The translations under genes were made by a program, and so were the position numbers. DNA of 64,000 nucleotides from Melastoma dodecandrum. Lineage: Eukaryota; Streptophyta; Magnoliopsida; Myrtales; Melastomataceae. Shown piece by piece: positions 33,501-46,803 of the stretch. Under the pieces are notes generated by a model. That model worked only from the letters and a program-made list of their open reading frames with translations, searched no databases and was not told the origin of the DNA. Position 1 is the stretch's first letter. Each line of letters begins with the position of its first letter. The stretch lies in NCBI GenBank assembly GCA_029817715.1, contig JARUPY010000088.1, forward strand, positions 496,001 through 560,000, read 5' to 3'.

Positions 33501-36500
33501 CAACGGATTCGGAAAGATACACATTCTGTGAAAGAGGCTCTTGTTAGGATTCTCTGGTTAGTCGCTGCATATCCCCACTCTCTCACACCCGAGATTTTTG
33601 GACGCTCAACGGCTTCCCCAGTCACCTCTCCTCTCCGAGATTTTTGGAACCAAAAAAAATCTGGCCAACACACGATCCCTTTTGGGGAGCCCCTTTTATT
33701 CCTCACAGAAGCTGGGGGACTAAGGAGGGAGAGAGAGAAAAGAGGTCTCACCTTTCAGAGGACTCACCAGGCTGGAGAGACCACCAGTCCCTGATCCGAC
33801 CACTGCCGCGTCCCCATCACTCTCCAGTCAAGGTGAGTCCATGCCAAGGACATGGAAATCCCTCCGTCGTCAGCCCAAACCCGGTTGCCGTCGATCACAA
33901 CTGGAGATGGCCGCTGCAACAGCAAACATAATGGTCTTCAACTCCTCTGGATACGGCAACGGCGACCAATGGCGTCCGCTGTCTTGGCTGTTGAACACAA
34001 ATAGGAATTTCCCAGCCGAATCTCGAACAGCCACCTTTCATGTGCAGGTCATGAAGTCGGAGGCGAACAAGAAGGCTCCAAAGACAGCCGCAGCCGCAGG
34101 AAGATGTGATCGCAACCCCAAGGAGTCCAAGCGGCAAACCCGTCTCTCCGGCGCTTCCAGACAACCGGCCGCGGCGGATACCTCTTCTCCCTACATCTCC
34201 AGAACCAGTGGCAGCAACCCATCTTCGCGGCGTTTTCAGAACCCGCAGCGGCCAATAAACCACTTTCTGGCCCCGACATCTTCTCCAGTAACGGTTGTCC
34301 CCAAGTCCAGCTACGACGGTCCATAAGTCCTCTCAGTCGTCCAGCAGCAGCGTTCCCAAGTCTTCCCATTTCCACAGCCCTTGAGCGTCCTCAGAACCGA
34401 CGGCAACAATGCCCCGTCCTCCCGGCATTTCCCATAACCAACTCCCGGCAAACCCGCTTTCAGCAGTCATCCCTAGAGCCGACAACAACGACCAAAGCCT
34501 TCTCCAACCTCCCCAAAGCTGGCACCGACGAACCAGCCTTCCCGACCTTCTCAAAACCAGCGGCAACGAGCGTACGCCACTCCCCGACGTCCTCAGATCC
34601 GACAGTGACGGATCCCTGTTCCCGATCATCCCGAAGCAAAAGCCTTCCCTCTCCCCTCAGTCCTTTGGCTGACCTCGGCCACAGAAAACCTCCTGCTCGT
34701 ATCAGCAAAGCAGCCACCGCTGCTCGACACTCCAGTGAAAAGACTTGCTCCCACGCACTCCATGACGTCTCTTGATTTAACAGCAGCGGACGCTTGGATC
34801 TCATTGCAGCTTCTTTCAATCCCTGGCTGCAACAAGCAACAGTAAGACGTCAACGGGGGAGAAGCTCTTCGAACCCACGTCTTCTTCGACGACTTTAGAT
34901 CACAGCCGCTCTCCCAACAACGACGGCGTCGTCCCCTGCTTCCAAGATCTCCCTCCGTAGACCCCTTGGAGTGCCGATCCGACCCCGACTTCCCTTCTCG
35001 CCGTTGCGGTTGTCCTTCCTGATGACCCGGTGAATCGTTGGCCTCCCAGACCTGGGCATGGGTTGCAACCCCACGCGATGACTTCAAAAATGGAAATCCA
35101 AGAGTGCCACCTCTTTTTCCGACAGAGATGACCAGCATCCCGGCCTCGGGAAGGCATGAACCAAGCAAGTCGAAGATTTTCTTCACTTCGTTTCACGGGG
35201 GTAACAATTCTTCTCTTATTCATTTAATTTTGACTTGGTCAAAGCAATCACCATGCTTTCTGATCGTTGTTTGTTTTGCTTTGTTTTATTTTTTTAAAAA
35301 AAATGCTTTCTCATGTGTTTGCTAAGAATTATTGCATTGGTTGAGATGTGACAGATAGATTTTACCTTCTCATTAATTGCTTTTGTGGTTTCTGCCCTCC
35401 GAATATGCTTTGAACAGATGTGTGTAACCGTTGTTTATAAAAATTGCAGGATCGATTTCTTTTTATTTGTCGATCTGAGTATTATCCTTTAAACATGCGT
35501 TGGATTTTCGTCCATTTTACATGTGTTTTGAATAGTAGGAATATTTATATAATTATCGATTGATATGAATATTACGATAATTAACGCATATTCCCTGTTT
35601 GTCTTACATGAAAAATACATCAACGATGCGTTGGATTTATTCGGGACGTCAAGACATCGCCCCGTTATCTTGGTATGAACACACCAAGGAGTCATTTTCC
35701 AACATTCGGGGATAAAAATTGACTGGTGTAAGTCCCATTCCGACTTACCTGATTTATTCTAATTGGATTACATGTTTCCATTAGAAAAATCTAAGCATGC
35801 TTGTATTTTTATCTTCACATGTACACTGAGCATACAACTTCGAAAAATCGGCGTCAAACTTTCGAAGACTACATGAAGGCGCGTGTATCAAACCGCGTGG
35901 ATCTTTCCGCGTGTGTAAAAACCGCGATGTCAAGATTATAAAGCGGCCCCAACCGTCATTTCAGGTACATGAGGGAGGTGCGGGCCTCCCGAAGTTTTAT
36001 TATTTCCACGTGTAACGGGTCGTGGGCCCAAGTGCATAGGCCCACGATCACCACCCTTCCCCGCTCCCTTTGATCTAAATACTTGATCTGTGGTTGCTGT
36101 GCATGTTATTAGGCTTTCAGGATTTTATCGTCGCATGTTGTATGCTAAACCAATACACATGAGTTCAGGCTCAAAAAGCCTGAATCGGGTCCAACGCCCG
36201 TAAAACATTGACATGAGTCCGGAGTCATGCCCGGATCGGGTCCAACACCCGTTAACCAAAAGCAAACTTTTTGGAGCAAACGCCACCTTTTCGCATGCTT
36301 AAGTGCAAGAGTTAGTAATTAAGAATCCCCGAACCAGCTGTTTTTTCGACTTAACAGTTTTAAAATAAAAGTCGGTGGCGACTCCGTAATTGTTTACCTA
36401 GGTTAAACAACAATACATTTTTACAAACGGAGCCATTTTTGGATGAGGGACTAGCGCCCGCGCGCGTGCTAGGCCGGAAGGCGCGCGTACATTTAATAAC

Positions 36501-36514
36501 ATAGTATTAACCAT
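33500..36514 (+). mobile_element. Ty3/gypsy (Tat-like) LTR and PBS remnant, copy A
   Basis: The part from about 35810 to 36490 is repeated, diverged, at 62990-63900. Shared landmarks are GGCGCGTGTATCAAA, AAGCGGCCCCAACC, CGTGGGCCCAAGTG / AGGCCCACGATCACC, CCCGGATCGGGTCCAACACC, ATCCCCGAACC and GTCGGTGGCGACTCC, followed by CGGAGCCATTT. TGGCGACTCC looks like a primer-binding site for tRNA-Arg, which Tat/Ogre-lineage elements use. The 33.8-35.2 kb part is C-rich with many stop-free but domain-free frames, like the matching part of copy B. It is included by inference. The element has no gag-pol and is cut at 36.5 kb by copia sequence. Confidence 0.6.
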
Positions 36515-38282
36515 GTCAACCAATGTTCGCCAATCCATTTTGTTGTGGTGTATACGGCGCACTTGATTGGTGTATAATTCTATTTTCTTCGCAAAACAAA
36601 GAAAATTCTAAGAAGAAATATTCTCCTCCCTGATCACTCCGTAGAGCCTTAACCTTTCTTCCTAGTTAATTCTCAACTAAGGCTCTGAATGTCTTTAATT
36701 TCTCAAAGGCCTCATCTTTGTGTTTCAACAAATACACATAAGTATAACTAGAGCAATCATCAATAAAAGTAATAAAATAACGATTACCACCTCTCGTAAG
36801 AACACCATTCAATTCATAAATATCAAAATGAATGAGATCAAACAATTCCGTAGTTCTTTAACTTTAGAAAAAACCTTCTTGTTTATTTTTGCTTTAACAC
36901 AAACTTCGCATTTATCATTATCAAAATTCTTGCAAGAGATGAAACCATTCTTTGCCATAAATTTTAACAAAGTTTTTCCAATATGACCAAGTCTCGTATG
37001 CCATAAAGTATAATCAACATCAACAATATAATTAAAATCACTATTCTTATTCAAACTGAGTTTGTACATCCCATCACTTACATAACAATTTCCCACAAAC
37101 ATACCATTCTTGGAAAGGACTATCTTGTCAAACTCAATTACGGCCTTAACACCCTTTTACACAACAAACTTGCCGACACGAGATGCTTCCGAATATTGGG
37201 CACATGAACAACATTAACTAGGAGTACTTTCTTTCCCGAAGTGAAATAAAGTTCAACACTTCCATTACCAAGGACGTTATTGCCCGTGAGAACTTCTTGT
37301 CCATCAATCACCTTGTAATCCTTGAATAATGTCTTATCATGACAAACTTGTACCGTCGCTCCCGAATCGTACCACAAATCAGCCGATTTCGTTGTGGTTG
37401 CCATGTGGAGCTCTGTGACAATGTCTACCTTCAAGTTGGTTACCATTGCAACAATTTCATCAATGTCGTCCACATGATTCACGTGCTCATGCTTCTTTAT
37501 TTTCTTCATGAATCGACAATCCCTTTTGAAGTGACCCTTCTTTCTACACTTTATCCTTCTTTGGATTCATGTCATTATGTTTCATTTTTTTTCCTAGAAA
37601 GATACCCTTTTTCTCAATGCTATTGACATTGGATCCCGGAAAATTACCCTTTTTTCGTCTCTAGATTGGGACTCCTCCTCGATCCGAATATGCTTCTCGA
37701 TTTCCTCGAGATTATACGTCTCTGTAGAGTGAAGTAATTTCTTCTGGTATCCTCTCCAATTTGGAGGTAATATGGAGATTATAACTCCCATAACAAACGA
37801 CTCCGGAAGTTCAACCTTCAAGTTCTTTAAATTGGAGACCATCAACAATAAGTTGTGTAATTGGCTTATGATGAGAATATTATCACTCATTTTAAACTCA
37901 TCAAACTTTGAGATTAGAAACTTATCTAATCCTTACTTTGAAGTATGATGACGAGCCTCGAGAGTTCTCCATATTTCCTGTTGTGATTCTAGTGGGGAGA
38001 CAAGGTCATAGAGTTGATCCGAGAGAGAACTGAGGATGTGTCCGCGACAAAGCATTTCGTCATCCTTTTGCTTCTTCTTTTCAGCAATAAGCGTGGGGTC
38101 TTCACTGTTCAATGATGAGTTGCCCGCCGTCACTTCCAAATCAAGCACGTAAGCAATCTTCAGGGTTATCAAGAACATCATCTTGTCCTTCCATCACATG
38201 CAATTGGTGCCGTCGAACCGGTCCAGTTTGGTATAGTCGGAATGCAACATTTTCATTGTCGTCTCGGAGGATGAAGCCATAA
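36515..38282 (-). mobile_element. Ty1/copia remnant: gag, protease, integrase start
   Basis: Reading from high to low coordinates: a gag start (MASSSETTMKMLHSDYTKLD at about 38280) interrupted by a stop in place of the usual Arg before WKDKMMF; a UBN2-type gag body (LSDQLYDLVSPLESQQ, LPPNWRGYQKKLLHS); a degenerate zinc knuckle (CRKKGHFKRDC); the protease motif LWYDSGATVQVCHD; a GAG-pre-integrase domain (LWHTRLGHIGKTLLKFMAKN); and the integrase core (FITFIDD, ALRSDQGGEYF, APYTPQQNGLA). It stops abruptly there. Reverse transcriptase and RNase H are absent, and several stops and frame changes are present, so it is dead. Confidence 0.85.
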
Positions 38283-39630
38283 TAATTCTTTAAAACTATT
38301 GGGAAAACTACTTCACGAACCGATGGGAAAGCTTCAAATCCGAACGATGAAAGCGGACGTGATCTAGACAAACCAATGTTAGCAAAGACTTTCAACGCGT
38401 AAGTGCACTCTCTTTTAAGGAATTATTCGCCCCCACGAAGTTGCAGCTGGGGAAGTAGCACGAATATCCCTCAAGGAGTAATGAAGATCACTAACACGCG
38501 ATTCTACAAAACCGAGAGTTCAAACAAGAAATCTCAAAAGGAAGATGGTGTTTAGATATTTTGAAGCGAGATTAATCCATTTCTCACAAGTATTGTCTTA
38601 AATATATATGGAGACATTAAGAGGAGACATGTCATTTCACGAAGATTCATGTTTAAACAAAAGAACATGTTTCTTCATGAAGTAACTTCTTGAAAAACAA
38701 AGAGTCATAGTTGTTCGTCAATGGGTGCGAACTTCAAAGAACAAGGATTGTGTCCCTCAATTATAACCGTCTCCACTAGTTATCTTTAGTTGTTTTCTAT
38801 GAACATATACAACCATTCCGATAACACTTCATTAATTCGATAATGTGATCTACACAAACCATTTTATTGTCAATGTGTTTGCTAGTCGGTGTGACCACAC
38901 TGAAATCTTGTGTGGCAACATTAATGTTTACGTGAACAAGTAACGTCCTGGTGTGGTCATACTGAAATCTGGTGTGCTCACACCGAAGTTTAGTGTGGCA
39001 ACATTAATCCTCGTGATTACAGAGACTCCTCGGCGTCGCCACACTGAAATTTGTGTGGTCACACCAATCATTATGTTCACCATTGATATTAAAATGTCCA
39101 AAGTCAACAAAAAAACCGAAGTCCTTACATCTGATATGAAAATCACGACAGAACTCAACAGAATGAGAACAGAAGAACCAAACTTTTCCGACGAACAAAA
39201 AAGAGTGAGTTAACAAGATGTCGAGGGGAATGATTTTAACAAACGGAGGACGAGTATCCATCTACAATCCAATCTTACCCAAAATGCCGAAATCCCAATA
39301 TAATGTATAGGACTCCCAGGAACATCGGGGGGAGACAGAGTCCGAGGTTTGTGTTTGTACCATTGGATAAAAGACCCTGATATAACAGAAGATGCGGGCA
39401 CAACCCAATGGCAATAATTTCCTTCATTTGGACTCCATCCGCAAATCATACTACAAACGCCCAAATTAGGACTTCAACCGAAACTTGGAGGTTGGGAAAA
39501 CCCATGAAAGACAGGAAAAGGAATCGAGAGTTTCATTAAGGGGGAGGTGCGGAGGTGTGGTGAGGGGTTGGGGGCAGGGGAGGTTTTTCTTCGATTTGCA
39601 GAGGTGGGAGGGATTGAGCAAGAGGAAGGA
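38283..39630. other. Flank of copia remnant and NPF promoter
   Basis: The first 500 bases may be the decayed 5' LTR and leader of the copia element; no clean TG...CA ends were found. The stretch 38880-39070 holds short alternating repeats, listed separately. The last 300 bases are the probable NPF promoter and leader. Confidence 0.35.
38880..39070. repeat. Short interspersed GTGTGG/CCACAC repeats
   Basis: Units resembling CCACACTGAAATCTTGTGTG and GTGTGGCAACATTAATG recur three to four times with small changes, in direct and inverted arrangement. Each unit can pair with itself through CCACAC and GTGTGG. Origin unknown. Confidence 0.6.
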
Positions 39631-41680
39631 ATGGAGGAGGGTGGAATCGAGATCCATTCGTCCTCTAAAAACGATGTTGCCAATGGCAATGCAGAGGCCG
39701 CGTCGTCGGTCGCAATTCATGCGACCGAGGAGAAAGGAGGGTGGAGGGCTATCATCTTCATCCTTGGTGAGCATCGTTTCGCGGTTGGAAAAGGAAATGA
39801 TCGTGTTTTTGTTGCCGACTTTGTCTTGACCTTGCAATGATTTAGGGAACGAGACGTTCGAGAAGTTGGCGTCGATGAGCTTGATCGCAAACATAACCTT
39901 GTACCTTCGGACGCAGTACAATTTGGAAGGGATCTTCCTTGTTAACGTCGTCAACATCTGGTCAGGCTCTACCAACATTGCCACCCTCTTGGGCGCGTTT
40001 ATCTCAGACAGCTTCCTCGGCCGGTTCCATACCTTGCTCTATGGCTCCATCTTCTCCCTCCTGGTAAACATTATGTAAATTCGATCATTGTCCGATTATT
40101 GTCGGCTTAGTTTAATTCGACGAACGCTCCAGCCTGTTCCTGTGATTGGCCGTCAGCAGGGCAGGCGTTTGTCGAAGTTGTTGAAGTCGGGCCTTTTCGA
40201 TTGCTTAATGATGGTTCATTATTCTTATCAGGGCATGGGGACCATGACTATGACTGCAGGTATCCCTGGGCTGCGCCCACAGAGTTGCGGCCAGAACCCA
40301 GATGACTGCCCAAACCCCCATCCCTGGCAACTGGCAGTTCTCTTCTTTGGCCTCGGGCTCCTGGTTGTAGGAGGAGGCGCGCTACGTCCCTGCAACATTT
40401 CCTTTGGGGCCGACCAGCTTGACACAAAGACAGCCAAGGGAAGGTCCCAGCTCGAGAGCTTCTTCAACTGGTGGTACTTCTCATTTACCGTTGCCCTTGT
40501 CATCGTTCTCACCGCGGTCGTTTATGTCCAGACCAACGTCAGCTGGGTAATTGGGTTCTCAATCCCTACCCTCTGCTTTGTTGCCTCGATCTCCATCTTC
40601 ATTTATGGCCGGAACGCCTATATACGTAAGAAACCCAGGGGAAGTGCATTTGTGGACTTGGCAAAGGTGCTGAGAGCAGCCTGGTTGAAGCGCGGCCAGT
40701 CTAGTGAGAGGGCATCGTTCTATGACCCCCCTTTGAAGGAAGAGGATGATTGTATGACGGAGAAGTTGGCTAGGACCAACCATTTCAAGTGCCTTGACAA
40801 GGCTGCACAGATAGTTAAGGAGGATGAGCTCGACAGCAGAGGCCTCGTGAAGGATAGCTGGGGACTGTGTAGCGTGCAGCAGGTCGAGAGATTGAAATGC
40901 TTGCTATCGCTAGTACCTGTCTGGGTGTCTGGCATCTGTTGCTTTCTGGCAATGGACCAGCAGAACACGTTCGGCATCCTCCAGTTGATTCAGATGAACA
41001 AGTCGGTCGGGAAGCACTTTGAGATCCCTCCTGGCTGGATGGCCCTTACTTCGATGCTGACGCTTTCAGCATGGATCCTCATCTACGAGCAAGTCTACAT
41101 CCCTCAGGCGAAGAAATTCTCCAAGAGGAAGAGCGGCAGACTGACGATAAAGCGAAGGATAGAGATCGGGATCATGATGTCCATCCTATGCATGATCGTG
41201 GCAGGATCAATTGAGACAAAACGCCGCAAGTCGGCGCTGCAGAACGGGTCCTACGAGTCTCCCCTCCACGTCATATTGCTCTTGCCGCAGTTCATGCTAT
41301 CGGGTATGATCGAGGCATTTGCTCTGGTAGCAATCCTGGAGTTCTTGACGACCACCCTGCCGGAAAGCATGAGGACGGTGGGTGGGGCGATATTCTTCCT
41401 GAGCTTATCCATAGGAAGCTATCTCGGATCTCTCCTGGTTAACATTATCCACTTGATGACGAATAAGGATGGATCATCGTGGCTCGGAGGCCGTGACCTG
41501 AACCAGAACAGGCTAGACTACTTCTACTTCGTCGTCGCGGGTCTGTGCACCCTAAACTTGATCTACTTCGACCTGTGGGCATGCCGCTTCATCAGGAAAA
41601 CCCATTCAGGTAATGAAGTGGAACAGGGCGAAATCCACGACCCGGCTCCCGTCAATTCGGACGGAGCTATATCAACTTAG
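39631..41680 (+). CDS. NRT1/PTR family transporter, NPF2.8-like
   Basis: This is a proton-coupled major-facilitator transporter. NPF2 members move nitrate, glucosinolates or other small solutes, but the NPF2.8 substrate is unsettled. Three exons (39631-39766, 39846-40063, 40232-41680) give 600 residues with about 12 membrane segments. The proton-coupling ExxE[K/R] motif is present at residues 48-52 (ETFEK). Conserved text includes LLGAFISDSFLGRF, RPCNISFGADQLD, QLESFFNWWYFSFT, VYVQTNVSWVIGF, GLCSVQQVERLKCLLSLVP, MDQQNTFGILQ and LNQNRLDYFYF. The VxLKC...GICCF...DQQNxxGI combination is what I recall for NPF2.8. An in-frame ATG at 39547 would add 28 residues; the shorter start with an acidic N-terminus is preferred. 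Confidence 0.92.
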
Positions 41681-44600
41681 ATCAGGGGAAAGAGGACAGT
41701 CAAAACGTATCATTTGTTGGGAAACCTCAGATGTAAAATCTGCATTATATCTGTCGGAAAGCATCCCCATCCGCATTTCTACCTCATCTAGCGTTGCATC
41801 ATTTTAGCATAACAAATTTTTTTTAATAGAATTCACACAATCTTTAATTGGTGAAGATGATGTGTGATTCGAGAAGATGTGTATATTTAAGAGAATCATC
41901 TGCCAAAATATGGAGAAAACAAAATCTCGAGCTGCTTGAGAAGCATGAATCATACAGGAAAGGTCAGTCTCGAGCTACCCCAACTGCACACGAAGGTCAT
42001 TTTCACACGGCCGCTGTTAGAATATCGGATCGACCCACATGCCGAGCCAACATATAAGCCCGGCGGAGTTTCGCTCTAAAATCAATTGGCCGTCGAGGGA
42101 GTAACCCGTTTAGACTTATATGCAAGGCCAGACAGACTTTTACTTTTCCAACGCAGGACTTGGGTGGGACCCATTTTGATAATAAACCCTTTTTCACAAT
42201 TCCATTGACATCGAATGATCAAGCAAGCTAAGATTCGATAAGGAGCCAGTCAAGCAGTGACCTGATCGAGAAGAGAAAACAATCGAGGATATGGAAAAAC
42301 GACACCACTCAGAGCCGATCATGTCGACCGAATAACTCGATCAAACGAAACGAGGAAATTATTCATAACGTTATCAACTACTCACTTCGCTCATAATCCT
42401 TACTTTTCTTCATTTACTTTAACATTTATTTGTAAACATGCATTGGTACATTCAAGGTCGTCCTCATCAGCTGTAAGAAATAATTTATCATTGAGTGTAT
42501 TCTCCTAAACATTTATCTTAGTGGATCTTAAAAGCGGATTGAGTTGAGTGTGTCGGTGATGTATCTCTGTCCTCCACGTTACCCCTTGTCATATTACGGC
42601 GGTGTTTCTGCATTCGGTTGTGACCGAATAAGTTCTTGAGTTACTAATAGTGTAGTCTGTATCCAGTAAGTGTCAAGAGAGCTATCCCTTGAGATTGATT
42701 TTCTAGCAGTCCATTGCCCACGACCTTATGCAATTTATAAATTACACCCACGACCTCCTCTGACAGTTTTTCTCCATGAAGTATTAGTAATTGATATTAA
42801 TCTAATAAGTAGGTGTGCTTTTCTATCGTAAAGAAACATATAAAAACTCCTAGACAACTTGGGCCTTTTGTTGTCTCTGAGATGTTCCTCCTCGAAGTCT
42901 TTGCCGTTACTATTAGTTTCTTTTGGAAAGAAATTAAGGACAAAATGGCATTTTGTCCTCCCAGAGGTCGTTTCTCCAAGAAGCTGCGACGGCCACACAT
43001 CGGCTGGCATAGGGTACCTAGCGTGCGGCTTGCTAATGTTTGGTACCTGTAACTTGTAAGATGGAACCTCAGGCGATTTAGACCAAGGTTGTCTACCTCC
43101 TTGCGTGTGCCCTCTGTCCGAACCCCCGGTTCAACAGCGGGCGAGAGTCCCTGGCAAATCTGGGGCCGAATTCTCGGGCCTCCTTTGACGATTCATCTTC
43201 ACCGTGATACGGCGGATCATTGTGGTGTTCATCGTCTTTTACCAGGAAATGGGACAATTCCCACCGTGATTCCACTTCCGATGAGATAAAGGAGGGCCGG
43301 CCCCAATCTGAGGCAGATGGTAAGGATGTGTGGCGTGCAATCATGATCCTGATCCCGAGCAGCGCAGCTCGAATCTGTGGACTTTCATTCATTCGACCGT
43401 CGAAGGCTAGAGCTAACGCGTCTTGGAACACTGAAATGAAATTTGAAAAAAAAAAAAAAAAAACTGAGAGTGATCGCCCTGCAACTGAACACAATTGGGC
43501 CGAAAGGTTGGATCGTTCTCGGGCTTCTCGCATGGGAAAGAAGGAAAAAAATAGGCGGGCCGTCGATCCAGACAAGGAAAACTAATAGGATTTGAGTTTA
43601 GTAGTGTTTTTTTTTTTTGTCGGGTATTGAATAATTGTTTGGGTTTGGAGACATTTCCCTTTTTAGTGAATGATTATGGATGATGATTAAATTCTACACC
43701 AACCAACCAAACGCCAAACAACATTGGAGGAACAAGAAAACATGACAGAGGCTTTCTTTCATTTTTTTTTATGGCCATAAAACAGGACATGATTGATTTC
43801 GCCACCCATGTGGCTAATCAATCAGAAATTAAGTGTAATGTGAGACCATCATGTCCTGTTTTTGCTGTTTGGGGGATTGTGTGTTGTGGTCCCAAACTAA
43901 TACAAAGAAGAAACCTATCCTTATGATTATTGTTGTTAGTTTTGGGATAGTAATTGGCGTTTAGCTCTTTTGCCTGATGATAGGAGGCAGAATTCCCATA
44001 CTCAGGCAAACCCCAGGAGAGAGCATCCTCTCTTCTTCACTAAACCACATAATTTATGATGATCTCCCCCTTGAATCCCCCTCCCCCACAAGGAATCAGG
44101 GCTGCCCACTTCTTGTTTTAGTTTAGAAACCCCATTTTTATATTAAATATGGGGTGGTGGTGCCAATTTGGGGAAGCAAGATTTCAGTCTGGGAGAGGGA
44201 CCAGACCAGCTATTTTCTACTAAAAGGAATTATTATTATTATTATTATTATTTATGGTTAGGAGATAGAAGAAAGGAGGAAAGACTTAGCCATGTGCAAT
44301 TCTTGTACCGCCATCAGAGCTCATTTATTGACACTCCTCTCTCTCTCTCTCTCTCTCTCCTGGAAATGATGAGACAGGTAACTCCAAGATAAATAATTCA
44401 AAAGAGAAAAGAAAAAAAAAAGAGAACCACAAGTCGCAGTCAAAGTTTTCTCTTGTACCCAAATCAAAAACTAAGCTTTGTCAGAAAGTGGTCATCATCC
44501 CCTTTTCCAATTTTTCTTTTATGGATGGAGTGGTGTTGTGGGTGTTATTCCTCTGATGTTGTCATGATATTATTATTACAAGGGTCATATGAAGGAGTCG

Positions 44601-46803
44601 TTGTAGTAAGGAGTAAGGGAGCGATAGTAATCGGGTCTCGCTTCATTTATTGCGGTTTGCTTTAAACATGAGAGGAGGTGTGGGGGGCCAATAATAAGAG
44701 GGGGTGGAGGACCCCCGTCAATGATTTCTTCAGTTATTCAACGTCACCCTTCTCCTCCTCCTCATTACTTTCCCACCACTGTTCCACCCCAATTCACAGC
44801 TAAAAATTTGTAAGGCATGGGAGCGTGCCGTGGTCGTCCGTGATACACGCCGCGGCCACGGCCGAAGCCGGTCGACGATACGTCGGCGATGGTGGGAGGA
44901 AGAAACGTAGAGAGGAGGGACATGGGAGGAGGAGGCTGGAAAGCAATAATGGGGGAGGGAAAGGGCAGGCATTAATTTCGCGTGTATGGGTGTGATGAAA
45001 CACGCACACGGAGGTGGGCATGCAAATGTCTCGTCAGATGCCCAAAAAATAATAATAAAAAAAGAATAACATCAGCCGGTCAAATTTTCTTTCTTTTAAG
45101 GAAAAGGAAAACACCCACACAAGCATAGGAACTATGTTATATTATACTACGTTGTTAGAGGACACGTATGTATGTAAGCATGTTAAGTGTTTAGGGACAA
45201 GGATTAAGAAGAAATCAAAGGCTTGTGAATGAGGGAGATTCGTAAATTAGGTTTTGGTTACTTAGGCCGAGGAGAAACACAATCATTCAATGATACCCAC
45301 CAAAAGGAGGGTGTAGAGGAGCCTCAACAATCCCATGACCCCACCTCCCCCCCAACAAAAATGGGGGTATCGTCAAGTCCGTTCATAATATAACCCCACT
45401 ATTTTGATCCAGTCCACACCCAAAACATCGCTTTCCTTATTTACCTCCTCTCCTTTTTTTTAAAAAAAAGGAGGTCGTAAAACGAAGGAAAACCTTAATT
45501 CAAATTAAGACAAAACACCCATCTTTTTCATTTTGAAAAAAATAGAGTTGGATTGATGATGATGATGATGAGGAGGAATAGGAATGATTCACCAACCTGT
45601 TAGTCTGTGACAATTATGTGCATATTGTTTGGGCAATGACCAGCAGCTGGGCCACTCTCCCTTAAACTTATTTCATACCAATCCATTCACCCAATTAAGC
45701 AAAATCAACTGAAATACTACTTGCCCTCCTCCCTCCCTTCTCAAATCACACACACGATGTCTTCTTGCCATCCATGGATTTTCGTTCCCTCCCTCCTTTC
45801 CTGTTTCTATTTTTCCCATTCATCTCTCAATATTTTCCCCCACGTCGGTTTCATGATATTGGGATGGATTTCGATGCCATCCAAAAAGAAAACACTGTTC
45901 TATCATTTCCCCTTTGACAATAGCATTTGTGGTCCTAATCTCACCAGCAATGCTCCCCTCCATATAAAGGAAAAAAACATTTGAAAAAAAAAGGAGTCAT
46001 GACCATCACACAGGGAAGAAGTAAAAACTTCAACGCCTGAAGGAATAGATGGTGTGTTACATGGACCCAGGGGGACCATATACTAAAATATTTGGATACA
46101 TGTAATACACATGACAAAAGCTAACCTTTTATTTTATTTATTTTGTTCTTGCTAGGTAGGTAGGAGTCATGGCCTCGTGCCAAAGAGAACCCCCCCCAAT
46201 TTTTTGTTCGTGTCATATGGAACCGGCTTTCTTCGTGATTGATTTCTCCAGAATTCTCTACAACCCCCAAGAAAAAGAAAACACCCAACCCGACCCTTTT
46301 GTATCTGTGTCACTCCCATAGAAAAATTTGACTAATCTTTTGATATTATTATCATTACTAATTAATTACAATAGGTTGATGAAAAAAAAATTCAAATATA
46401 ACTAAGACTTCAAGTATAATTTAAGCCTTTAAGTTAAATAATAAAATTTTAATGTGATATTAATAATCATCTCATCAGAAGTTCAAATTTGATGTTAAAT
46501 TATATAATAGAAAACAATCTTTTTCGTTTTCCATTTGATAAATTTTTACTTCAAACACTCCCACCAATAAGATAAAATAAAATAAAAATAGAGCAATGAT
46601 AAAAGATTGGAATGTCAAAAACATGAACTCTCAAATGAATTTTTTGAAGTGAAAAAAAAATTAAACAAAAGGGGATCCAAAATTCTCTCACGTGTGTACA
46701 TAAATCAATCGAAAATTAACCAAATTCTCCACCACATGCCAAATCCCTATTCTCTATATTCTTTTTTTACTGATATGCCCCTTACCCCCCACACACACAG
46801 AGC
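41681..46803. other. 5-kb convergent intergenic region with microsatellites
   Basis: The NPF gene (+) and TCP gene (-) converge on this region. It contains an ATT microsatellite at 44229-44252, a CT run at 44336-44360, GAT repeats near 45555-45572 and an 18-base A run at 43447-43464. Frames at 43093-43585 (both strands) are open but match no family. The last 500 bases before the TCP stop are very AT-rich and probably hold its 3' UTR. No tRNA or element with defined ends was found. Confidence 0.4.

Noticed and set aside
34049..35186. Long frames in the C-rich gypsy stretch
   Set aside because: Open frames on both strands and in several phases, without domain or start context; explained by base composition.
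43093..43585. Overlapping 160- and 121-codon frames with a nearby A run
   Set aside because: Considered as a processed pseudogene end, but no protein family was recognised on either strand.
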